From: Cyclobacteriaceae bacterium
GTDB taxonomy: Bacteria > Bacteroidota > Bacteroidia > Cytophagales > Cyclobacteriaceae
Assembly (NCBI GenBank): GCA_029861825.1
Contig: JAOTYN010000213.1
Location: 1 to 7,295, forward strand
Direction of reading: 5' to 3'
DNA length: 7,295 bases
Shown piece after piece: positions 1 through 6,063 of this stretch (within the stretch, counting starts at the first letter, position 1; every line of letters begins with the position of its first letter). Made by a program: the position numbers and the translations under genes. The notes below the pieces were generated by a model. That model had not been told where the DNA came from. It ran no database searches and was given only the letters and a program-made list of their open reading frames with translations.

Positions 1-297
1 CGGACCTGAGACTTTTCGCAGACCGTTTTGTACAGATTGGAAGCGGGTATTACCCCCGGCTTGCAGGGTTACAGGCACCTTAAATTGATAGCGATCACAA
101 AGTTCCTCCCAAAAGCTCAGATGGGCTTCGGGTAGTACCAGTACGATCTGGGTGTCCGCTGAATGTTTGTGGAATGCTTCTATGGTGTGCATCAGTAGTG
201 GCCGGCCTTTCATCTCCAGAAATTGTTTTAGGATTTTGGAACCCATGCGGGTGCCGCTGCCACCGGCAACTATCAATGCATAACGGGATTCACTCAT
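1..297 (-). CDS. ispD: IspD, 2-C-methyl-D-erythritol 4-phosphate cytidylyltransferase (N-terminal part)
   Basis: Third step of the MEP isoprenoid pathway: transfers CMP from CTP to 2-C-methyl-D-erythritol 4-phosphate in the cytoplasm. Only the first 99 codons are present; the gene continues past the left edge (family length is about 220-240 residues). Seen: the nucleotide-binding loop AGGSGTRMGS at residues 11-20, followed by KQFLEMKGRPLL (24-35) and MHTIEAF, then GGNTRFQSVQNGL near residue 83 onward, the GG-TR-SV-NGL signature of the family. Arg17 and Lys24 correspond to the CTP-binding Arg20 and Lys27 of the E. coli enzyme. The start is the ATG at 297-295, 6 nt downstream of the queA stop, with no Shine-Dalgarno; translation is probably coupled to queA in one transcript. 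The C-terminal half with the MEP-binding residues cannot be judged here. Confidence 0.95.
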   Translation of the reverse strand, partial: MSESRYALIVAGGSGTRMGSKILKQFLEMKGRPLLMHTIEAFHKHSADTQIVLVLPEAHLSFWEELCDRYQFKVPVTLQAGGNTRFQSVQNGLRKVSGP

Positions 298-303
298 GGT
301 GAA

Positions 304-1350
304 TTAGATGATCAGCATTACATCCCCATAGCTGAAGAATCGATACTTTTCTTTAATGGCTATCTGGTATGCCTCCATAATTAGATCGTAGCCCCCAAAG
401 GCACAGGCCATCATCAGTAGGGTAGACTCAGGAAGATGGAAGTTAGTGATCATGGCATTACAGATCTTGAACTCATATGGGGGAAATATGAATTTATCGG
501 TCCAGCCTTCGTTCATTTTTAAGCGCCCCCCGGCAGAAACAGAGGATTCCAATGCTCGCATGGCAGTAGTCCCAACTGCGCAAACTTTCCTCTTATGGTC
601 CATAGCTTCATTGACAATGGCCACTGTTTCATCGCTAACCTGATAATTTTCGGAATCGGTCTTGTGTTTGGTAAGGTCTTCAACATCCACTGGGCGGAAA
701 GTACCTAAACCAATGTGCAGTGTGATGGGAGCCATAGTTACGCCTTTGATCTCCAACCGCTTCATGATCTGGTGCGTGAAGTGCAACCCTGCAGAAGGAG
801 CGGCCACCGCTCCCACATGTTGAGCGTAAATTGTTTGAAAGCGCTCCCGGTCTTCCGGTTCGGCTTGGCGATTAATATGCTTGGGTAAAGGGGTTTCCCC
901 TAGTGAATCTATGGTATTGTAAAACTCTTCGTCGCTGCTGTCAATCAAAAACCGAATGGTCCTTCCTCGGGAGGTAGTGTTGTCAATAACTTCTGCTACT
1001 AAATCTCCTTCTCCGAAGTACAGTTTGTTGCCTACTCGGATCTTTCGGGCAGGATCAACCAGAACATCCCACAGATGCATCTCTTTATTTAGCTCACGTA
1101 ACAGAAAGACCTCAATTTCGGCCCCGGTTTTTTCCTTATTCCCATAAAGCCGGGCCGGAAATACTTTGGTGTCGTTCATGACCAGTACATCCCCGTCATC
1201 AAAGTAATCCACAACGTCTTTAAAGACCTTATGCTGGATACTTTGATCTTCCCTGTTGATCACCATAAGCCGGGATTCGTCCCGGTTAGCAGCAGGATGT
1301 AGAGCGATGTATTTTTCGGGGAGCTCAAACTTAAAGGCTGATAATTTCAT
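304..1350 (-). CDS. queA: QueA, S-adenosylmethionine:tRNA ribosyltransferase-isomerase
   Basis: Uses S-adenosylmethionine as ribosyl donor to convert preQ1 at the wobble position (34) of GUN-anticodon tRNAs into epoxyqueuosine, the penultimate queuosine step. It is complete at 348 residues, close to the 356 of E. coli QueA. Seen motifs: MNDTKVFPARLYG (58-70), TPLPKHINR (153-161), YAQHVGAVAAPSAGLHFT (175-192), the most conserved block of the family, LHIGLGTFRPV (211-221), AVGTTAMRALES (258-269), and TNFHLPESTLLMMACAFGG (302-320) with the usual tail ending KYRFFSYGDVMLI. The ATG at 1350 places FKFELPEKYIALHPA at the expected N-terminus. No Shine-Dalgarno precedes it; the leader is AT-rich, with a Bacteroidota-like -7 element about 42 nt upstream. 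It is first of a pair with ispD. The other queuosine genes are not in the window. Confidence 0.97.
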   Translation of the reverse strand: MKLSAFKFELPEKYIALHPAANRDESRLMVINREDQSIQHKVFKDVVDYFDDGDVLVMNDTKVFPARLYGNKEKTGAEIEVFLLRELNKEMHLWDVLVDPARKIRVGNKLYFGEGDLVAEVIDNTTSRGRTIRFLIDSSDEEFYNTIDSLGETPLPKHINRQAEPEDRERFQTIYAQHVGAVAAPSAGLHFTHQIMKRLEIKGVTMAPITLHIGLGTFRPVDVEDLTKHKTDSENYQVSDETVAIVNEAMDHKRKVCAVGTTAMRALESSVSAGGRLKMNEGWTDKFIFPPYEFKICNAMITNFHLPESTLLMMACAFGGYDLIMEAYQIAIKEKYRFFSYGDVMLII

Positions 1351-1391
1351 GAAGTATATTTGAACCTGAATTTACTCTTTTTCAAAAGGTG

Positions 1392-1399
1392 CAAATCTA
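1392..1399 (-). promoter_or_regulatory. Putative Bacteroidota -7 element for queA-ispD
   Basis: Read on the minus strand this is TAGATTTG, a full match to the Bacteroidota primary sigma factor -7 consensus TAnnTTTG. It is followed by CACCTTTTGAAAAAG, giving a predicted transcript start near 1385 and a leader of about 35 nt before the queA ATG. I could not find a convincing TTG at the -33 position with 19-21 nt spacing, so the assignment rests on the -7 element and its position. Confidence 0.42.
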
Positions 1400-1420
1400 A
1401 TGAATTGTGTCCATAAATAT

Positions 1421-1428
1421 TACTTTTG
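1421..1428 (+). promoter_or_regulatory. Possible -7 element facing the ABC permease gene
   Basis: Plus-strand TACTTTTG matches TAnnTTTG. It lies about 155 nt upstream of the likely permease start and back to back with the queA -7 element, so the two promoters would be divergent within about 40 bp. No -33 TTG is seen at the right spacing. In AT-rich DNA such octamers occur by chance, hence the low confidence. Confidence 0.22.
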
Positions 1429-1507
1429 ATGCTATTTGTTTTGCGTACAGCACTTAATTTTAAGGAATTAGCCTATCCTGTTTAAATACCGTATAAAAAG
1501 TAAAATT

Positions 1508-1522
1508 GCCGGGGAACCCGGC
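1508..1522. repeat. GC-rich perfect inverted repeat upstream of the permease
   Basis: GCCGGG, loop GAA, CCCGGC: a 6-bp all-GC stem in otherwise AT-rich intergenic DNA. On the minus strand the hairpin is followed by AATTTTACTTTTT, which resembles a weak intrinsic terminator pointing toward queA. On the plus strand it would sit in the 5' leader of the permease mRNA, without a U-run after it. Its role is unknown. Confidence 0.35.
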
Positions 1523-1583
1523 CTACTTGCAGAGTAGTATCAGGATGATTATCCTTGCATTACAATTGAACCTTATGCAAGGC

Positions 1584-2840
1584 ATGGCAATCTTCGTAAA
1601 ACTATTTTTTGAAAGCTTTCGGTTTGCTTATACCGCACTGAAAATGAATGTGCTGCGTACGGTGTTGTCACTTCTGGGAGTTACAGTGGGCATCCTGGTT
1701 ATTATAGGCGTTTTTACCGGAGTTGATTCTCTTGAAAAAAATCTCAAGGAAAGCTTCGATTTTCTGGGCGCCAATGTCATGTATGTCCAGAAGTGGCCCT
1801 GGTCCTTCGAAGGAAATTATCCCTGGTGGAAATACATCAACAGGCCACAAACCAGTTATGATGAGTTCAAATTCTTAGAGGCAAATGTTGAACGAAGCAA
1901 TGGCATCAGCATTTTTGCTGATAAGAGCAATCTGACTATTAAAAAAGGCAATAACAGCATATCCGGGGTAAACTTATCGGGAGTTACTTTTGGTCATAGC
2001 GAGGTTTACGATATGCCTATTTCGAATGGCCGGTATTTCACTATGACTGAAATAGAATCCGGACGCAATGTGGTGCTTATCGGGAGTAATGTAGCGGAGG
2101 CACTAATTCCCAAAGGAAATGTCATAGGAGAGGAGATCAAAATTAACGGACTGCGTTTTGCTGTCATAGGTGTGCTGAAAGAGCAGGGTGAGAATTTCAT
2201 CGGAATGCCCAGTAACGACGACAATTGTTTTGTGCCATACCGCAGTTTTAGAAAAATGTATGCTACCGGCACCTGGTTTGGAGTAGAGTCAGTAGTGGCT
2301 GTTAAAGGGTTCGACAATGATCCCATGTTGAAGGAATTGGAAGGAGAGTTAGAGGGTTTGATGCGACGGAAAAGAGGGTTAAGGCCCCGAGACGAATCTA
2401 ATTTTGCCCTGAACCGTTCAGAAATGATCGCCGACCAGGTTGGCCTGCTATTCGATCAGATTTCCTTTATAGGATGGATTATCGGCATGTTTGCGCTCCT
2501 GGTAGGAGGATTCGGTATAGCCAATATCATGTTCGTCTCGGTCAAGGAGCGTACCAATATCATCGGCATTCAAAAGTCACTGGGAGCCAAAAACTACTTC
2601 ATACTTTTTCAATTTCTTTTTGAAGCCATTTTCCTCAGTGTTTTTGGCGGCTTTATGGGATTGCTTATCGTATACATTTTAGCCAATATTCTTTCATCCG
2701 ATGGTTTTCAAATCGGGCTATCCATAGGAAACATCATCATGGGGGTGGTAGTAGCCGCCGTAGTAGGGGTGTTGAGCGGCATAATCCCCGCAATTGTAGC
2801 TTCCCGACTAGATCCTGTGGAAGCTATTCGTACGCAATAA
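1584..2840 (+). CDS. MacB/FtsX-family ABC transporter permease
   Basis: Inner-membrane permease of the MacB/LolCDE/FtsX type, expected to work with a separate ATPase to drive export or mechanotransmission across the envelope; the substrate is unknown. From the ATG at 1584 it has 418 residues. Layout: TM1 at about 24-46 after FRFAYTALKMNVLRTVLSLL; a periplasmic MacB_PCD-like domain (about 47-290) opening with GVDSLEKNLKESFDFLGANV and a Trp-rich stretch (71-82); then the FtsX domain with three TM segments (about 294-318, 342-368, 382-404), including NIMFVSVKERTNIIGIQKSLGA and the typical end ASRLDPVEAIR. The frame is open upstream to a TTG at 1506, but the extra 26 residues do not look like family sequence; the ATG at 1575 is an alternative start. 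No Shine-Dalgarno is at usable spacing. No ATPase gene adjoins it, so the partner is encoded elsewhere. Confidence 0.93.
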   Translation: MAIFVKLFFESFRFAYTALKMNVLRTVLSLLGVTVGILVIIGVFTGVDSLEKNLKESFDFLGANVMYVQKWPWSFEGNYPWWKYINRPQTSYDEFKFLEANVERSNGISIFADKSNLTIKKGNNSISGVNLSGVTFGHSEVYDMPISNGRYFTMTEIESGRNVVLIGSNVAEALIPKGNVIGEEIKINGLRFAVIGVLKEQGENFIGMPSNDDNCFVPYRSFRKMYATGTWFGVESVVAVKGFDNDPMLKELEGELEGLMRRKRGLRPRDESNFALNRSEMIADQVGLLFDQISFIGWIIGMFALLVGGFGIANIMFVSVKERTNIIGIQKSLGAKNYFILFQFLFEAIFLSVFGGFMGLLIVYILANILSSDGFQIGLSIGNIIMGVVVAAVVGVLSGIIPAIVASRLDPVEAIRTQ

Positions 2841-2853
2841 GGTCTGGTGAAAA

Positions 2854-3891
2854 CTATTCAGAAGCTACCGCTTGCTCCTTAACATCCTGGTCTTCTTCTC
2901 CACTGACTTTAGCTCTGATCAAGGATTCAATCTGGTCGCAAAGTTCCGGATTATCCAGCAATAGCTGTTTGACAGCATCCCGACCCTGTCCTAATTTGTT
3001 GCCATCGTATGAGAACCAGGAACCGGATTTGTTGATGATGTCCAACTCCACTCCCAAATCCAGGATTTCGCCGACCTTGGAAATACCCTGACCGTACATA
3101 ATGTCGAATTCCACTACTTTAAATGGAGGGGCTACCTTGTTCTTTACTACTTTCACTCTGGTACGATTTCCCAGGATGTTATCGGCGCTTTCCTTTATCT
3201 GACCAATTCGGCGGATATCCAACCTAACGGAAGCGTAAAACTTCAAGGCATTACCTCCGGTAGTGGTTTCGGGATTGCCAAACATTACACCAATCTTTTC
3301 CCGCAACTGATTTATAAATATACAGGAACAGCCTGTTTTGCTGATTACACCGGTAAGCTTTCTCATTGCTTGGGACATAAGCCGGGCTTGTAGGCCCATT
3401 TTACTGTCGCCCATTTCACCCTCCAGTTCACTTCGGGGTACCAAAGCGGCCACCGAGTCAATTACGATAAGGTCAATAGCGCCCGAGCGGATCAGATGTT
3501 CCGTGATCTCCAATGCTTGTTCACCATTATCGGGTTGGGAGATCAGTAAATTTTCAGTGTCGATTCCTAAATTTTCTGCATAAAATTTGTCAAAAGCATG
3601 TTCGGCATCGATAATTGCCGCCAAGCCTCCGTTTCTTTGTGCTTCGGCAATGCAATGCATACTTAAGGTGGTCTTACCTGAAGCTTCTGGGCCGTAAATC
3701 TCTATAACCCTTCCTCTGGGAATTCCACCAATACCTAAGGCGATGTCCAATCCCAACGACCCGGTAGAAATGGCCGGAACATCCTGAACTTGTTCGTCAC
3801 TGAGCTTCATAACCGCTCCCTTTCCATAAGTCTTTTCCAGTTTGTCGATGGTTAGTTGTAAGGCCTTAAGCTTTTCTGATGCAATACTCAT
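2854..3891 (-). CDS. recA: RecA recombinase
   Basis: ATP-dependent strand-exchange protein for homologous recombination and, where an SOS response exists, co-protease for LexA. Complete, 345 residues from the ATG at 3891. Seen: N-terminal helix with LEKTYGKGAVMKL (18-30), Walker A GPEASGKT (67-74), catalytic Glu97 in DAEHAFD, Walker B LIVIDS (141-146), DNA loop L1 near EGEMGDSKMGLQARLMSQ (157-174), and loop L2 with INQLREKIGVMFGNPETTTGG (about 194-213), followed by the C-terminal domain and a short acidic tail. No intein or frameshift. An upstream in-frame ATG at 3954 would add 21 residues (MLNLSIHSTLQLYIF and onward) that do not resemble RecA, so 3891 is chosen. The gene stands alone, converges on the permease gene across 13 nt, and diverges from the aminopeptidase gene. 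There is no Shine-Dalgarno before the start. Confidence 0.99.
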   Translation of the reverse strand: MSIASEKLKALQLTIDKLEKTYGKGAVMKLSDEQVQDVPAISTGSLGLDIALGIGGIPRGRVIEIYGPEASGKTTLSMHCIAEAQRNGGLAAIIDAEHAFDKFYAENLGIDTENLLISQPDNGEQALEITEHLIRSGAIDLIVIDSVAALVPRSELEGEMGDSKMGLQARLMSQAMRKLTGVISKTGCSCIFINQLREKIGVMFGNPETTTGGNALKFYASVRLDIRRIGQIKESADNILGNRTRVKVVKNKVAPPFKVVEFDIMYGQGISKVGEILDLGVELDIINKSGSWFSYDGNKLGQGRDAVKQLLLDNPELCDQIESLIRAKVSGEEDQDVKEQAVASE

Positions 3892-3923
3892 TTTATACAG
3901 ATTAGATTTAAAAATATAAAGTT

Positions 3924-3954
3924 GTAAGGTACTATGAATGCTTAAATTTAACAA
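3924..3954 (-). promoter_or_regulatory. Possible recA promoter
   Basis: On the minus strand, TTG (3954-3952) is followed after exactly 20 nt by TACCTTAC (3931-3924). The spacing fits the Bacteroidota TTTG-N19-21-TAnnTTTG layout, but the -7 box departs from consensus at its last two bases. It would give a leader of roughly 25-30 nt before the recA ATG. A second near match, TATATTTT, lies closer to the start. I see no recognisable LexA box. Confidence 0.3.
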
Positions 3955-3981
3955 GCAAGATTCTCAAAATGCGGGACCCTA

Positions 3982-4002
3982 AAAAGTAAATGAAAAGTAA
4001 AT
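3982..4002. repeat. Tandem direct repeat, 11-bp period, in the recA-aminopeptidase intergenic region
   Basis: AAAAGTAAAT occurs at 3982-3991 and again at 3993-4002, separated by one base, so the period is 11 bp, about one helical turn. It is in the divergent intergenic region upstream of both recA and the aminopeptidase gene. It could be a pair of phased protein-binding sites or simple A-rich drift; two copies do not decide it. Confidence 0.45.
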
Positions 4003-4026
4003 CGCCTACCTTGAAATATCATGGTA

Positions 4027-4064
4027 AAAATCGTCCCTCGTATTTACCTGAGATGCACGATTTT
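4027..4064. repeat. 8-bp inverted repeat upstream of the aminopeptidase gene
   Basis: AAAATCGT at 4027-4034 and its exact reverse complement ACGATTTT at 4057-4064 are separated by 22 nt, giving 30 bp between arm centres (close to three helical turns). The second arm ends 45 nt before the ATG. It could be a split operator or a long-loop hairpin; neither is demonstrated. Confidence 0.4.
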
Positions 4065-4109
4065 GTGTTAAATAATGGAGGGTAAAGTATATTACAGTTT
4101 TGAGAGCAT

Positions 4110-5132
4110 ATGAAGCAATTTATTTGGAGGTTATTGCTGGCAGCGGTGGTACTTTCCGCAGCCTGGTATCATAAATTGATAGTCTATGGAATAGGCCAAG
4201 CCAGTGGTCAGTGGGCTATTATTTCGGCAGCCAGGGAAGTTCCGGATGTGTTGCAAGATCCCGAAGTACCTGATAGCATCAAACAGAAGTTGTCGCTCAT
4301 AGGGGAAATCAAACAATTCACCGTGGAAAACCTGGGGTTTGAATCCTCCGACAATTACACCACCTATTACGATCAGCTGGGGAAGCCGTCCCTTTGGGTA
4401 GTAACGGGTGCCAAGCCTTTTGAACTGCAAGCTAAAGAATGGTCATTCCCGTTCTTAGGCAAGGTGCCTTATAAGGGATTTTTTGAATTGCAAAAAGCAC
4501 GCCGGGAGGAGGCTAAATTGTTACAAGAAGATTGGGATACCAATGTACGAGTGGCTGGCGGGTGGTCGACCTTGGGCTGGTTCCGCGACCCGGTACTTTC
4601 CAATATGCTGGCCGACCCTGTGGGTGAATTAGCCAATACCATCATTCACGAACTGACCCACGGGAATTTATTTATTCGAGACAGCGTGGAGTTCAATGAA
4701 AATCTGGCCTCATTTTTTGGAGATCAAGGTGCCAGGAGGTTCTTAGTGCAAAGATATGGAGCGCACTCACCGCAACTAGCAGAATATATAAAACGCCAGG
4801 GTGATCGGCTGAAATTTACGGATCACATATTAAGAGGGGCCGATCTGTTGGATTCATTGTATAGTAATATGTCTGAAACCTTACCCTTGGATGATCGTAT
4901 CATTTTCAAAAGACGGCTTATTAATGAAATCAAAATGAGCAGTGATACGTTAGAGTTATATGAAAAGCAACGTTACCTCCTTTATTTAGGGGAAAGAGAG
5001 GTCAATAATGCATTTTTTATGTCCTATTTAAGGTATAGAGGAGATTTTACCTTTTTTGAAAATGAACTAAATGATAAATTTGACAATGATCTGAAACGCT
5101 ATTTTGAGCATTTCAAGGCCGAAAATCCTTAA
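4110..5132 (+). CDS. Putative membrane-anchored HExxH aminopeptidase (DUF2265/COG4324 type)
   Basis: Resembles the predicted zinc aminopeptidase family known as DUF2265 or COG4324; activity is predicted for the family and the substrate is unknown to me. 340 residues. Seen: a hydrophobic N-terminal segment (about 5-28), YGIGQASGQW (26-35), WSFPFLGKVPYKGFF (111-125), STLGWFRDPVLSNML (153-167), then the zinc motif HELTH at 180-184 and FNEN with Glu197 as the likely third metal ligand, 13 residues after His184. The C-terminal third is helical and charged. Many proteobacterial relatives are, from memory, lipoproteins with Cys in the FP-G block; this protein contains no cysteine at all, so it is probably held by an uncleaved signal anchor or secreted. 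A GGAGGG at 4077-4082 is too far from the ATG to act as a normal ribosome site. It is the first of three codirectional envelope genes. Confidence 0.85.
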   Translation: MKQFIWRLLLAAVVLSAAWYHKLIVYGIGQASGQWAIISAAREVPDVLQDPEVPDSIKQKLSLIGEIKQFTVENLGFESSDNYTTYYDQLGKPSLWVVTGAKPFELQAKEWSFPFLGKVPYKGFFELQKARREEAKLLQEDWDTNVRVAGGWSTLGWFRDPVLSNMLADPVGELANTIIHELTHGNLFIRDSVEFNENLASFFGDQGARRFLVQRYGAHSPQLAEYIKRQGDRLKFTDHILRGADLLDSLYSNMSETLPLDDRIIFKRRLINEIKMSSDTLELYEKQRYLLYLGEREVNNAFFMSYLRYRGDFTFFENELNDKFDNDLKRYFEHFKAENP

Positions 5133-5197
5133 TAATGAGCATTTTTCGTTTTTTGGTACGCAATTTGATTTTTAAAGGTTGAGACCAAATGGATCTT

Positions 5198-6004
5198 ATG
5201 AAAAAGTATTTACCATTTATATTGATCTTTGCTTTAACCGCATTCAGCCCGCAGGCTCCTTACCGGGAGGTCTCCAACTCCAGTTTTGATATAGGAGAAA
5301 AGTTGGAATATCGGGTGCATTATGGGCTTCTGAATGCAGCTACTGCCACCATGGTGGTGGCGGATAAGGTCAATTTTCGCAATGGGCGTCCCTGCTATAA
5401 GGTGGATGTCTATGGGCGATCCGTGGGAGTTTTCGACTTAATTACCCGTATCAACGATAACTGGGGCACCTACATCGATACTGCTGCCATTATTCCTCAC
5501 CGCTTCTATAGAAATATTGAAGAAGGGCGGTATCGCAAATACGAGATTGTAGATTTCGATCACCAGTCTCGCCAGGCGGTTACTACCATTTTGGACAAGC
5601 AAACCAAAGAACCAAGGGAAACCATGAAGGCCGCTGTACCCGATAATGTACAGGACATGGTGAGCGGTTATTACTTCCTTCGCACCATGGATTTTTCTAA
5701 AATAGAGAAAGGAACGGTGATTCATTTGGAGGCCTTTTTCGATGAGGAGCAGTACGACTTTAATGTGCGTTACCTGGGTAAGGAATCCTTGCGCACCAAA
5801 CTTGGGAAGTTCAATACTATTGTGCTGCAACCCATAATGCCGGACAATAAACTTTTTGCAGGCCAAGATGCCATAAAAGTGTGGCTTTCCGACGACTCCA
5901 ACAAAATACCCCTTAAAATTAAAGCCAAATTGGTAGTGGGTGCCGTAGAGATCGACATTAAGAGGATAAGTGGCGCTCGCAACGGGGTCCCGGTGCTGGA
6001 ATAA
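5198..6004 (+). CDS. Secreted DUF3108 domain protein
   Basis: A 268-residue protein with an N-terminal signal peptide (MKKYLPFILIFALTAFSPQA, residues 1-20) and no lipobox cysteine, so probably periplasmic or outer-membrane associated. The rest is mainly short beta-strand-like segments, beginning FDIGEKLEYRVHYGLLNAATATM (30-52), with DLITRINDNWGTYID and HRFYRNIEEGRYRK in the middle and a late LGKFNTIVLQP and IKVWLSDDSNKIPLKI; this pattern is that of DUF3108 (PF11306), whose molecular function is not established to my knowledge. Only one cysteine (residue 66). An in-frame ATG at 5189 would add MDL before the signal peptide; 5198 is preferred because it gives a basic N-terminus. It follows the aminopeptidase gene by 65 nt and precedes the thioredoxin-like gene by 59 nt, in the same direction, suggesting possible cotranscription. 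Confidence 0.87.
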   Translation: MKKYLPFILIFALTAFSPQAPYREVSNSSFDIGEKLEYRVHYGLLNAATATMVVADKVNFRNGRPCYKVDVYGRSVGVFDLITRINDNWGTYIDTAAIIPHRFYRNIEEGRYRKYEIVDFDHQSRQAVTTILDKQTKEPRETMKAAVPDNVQDMVSGYYFLRTMDFSKIEKGTVIHLEAFFDEEQYDFNVRYLGKESLRTKLGKFNTIVLQPIMPDNKLFAGQDAIKVWLSDDSNKIPLKIKAKLVVGAVEIDIKRISGARNGVPVLE

Positions 6005-6063
6005 CCTGCCTTTTTATTGCGTCTATTTCTCCGTAATTTTAACTGGAAGTGATTCCTAATTCA

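Noticed and set aside
446..643. Plus-strand open frame of 65 codons inside queA
   Set aside because: Lies antisense to well-conserved queA codons, with no recognisable domain or leader.
1506..1583. N-terminal extension of the permease from TTG 1506
   Set aside because: Translates a GC hairpin and has no resemblance to the family N-terminus; family-like sequence starts at the ATG at 1584.
2006..2326. Minus-strand open frame of 106 codons within the permease gene
   Set aside because: Shadow of the permease coding sequence; composition is Ser/Pro/Leu-rich as expected from antisense reading and no family is recognisable.
2862..2873. AAGC-TACC-GCTT small hairpin at the recA 3' end as a bidirectional terminator
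   Set aside because: Only a 4-bp stem, inside recA codons, and without a T-run on either strand.
3892..3954. 21-residue N-terminal extension of RecA from ATG 3954
   Set aside because: Not RecA-like, AT-rich, and overlaps the likely promoter; the ATG at 3891 matches the normal RecA N-terminus.
5106..5144. GAGCATTT repeated at the end of the aminopeptidase gene and just after it
   Set aside because: A single 8-bp AT-rich word repeated at about 30 bp; easily chance and without further structure.
5438..5866. Minus-strand open frame of 142 codons within the DUF3108 gene
   Set aside because: Fully antisense to a gene with signal peptide and family motifs; no start context or motif of its own.
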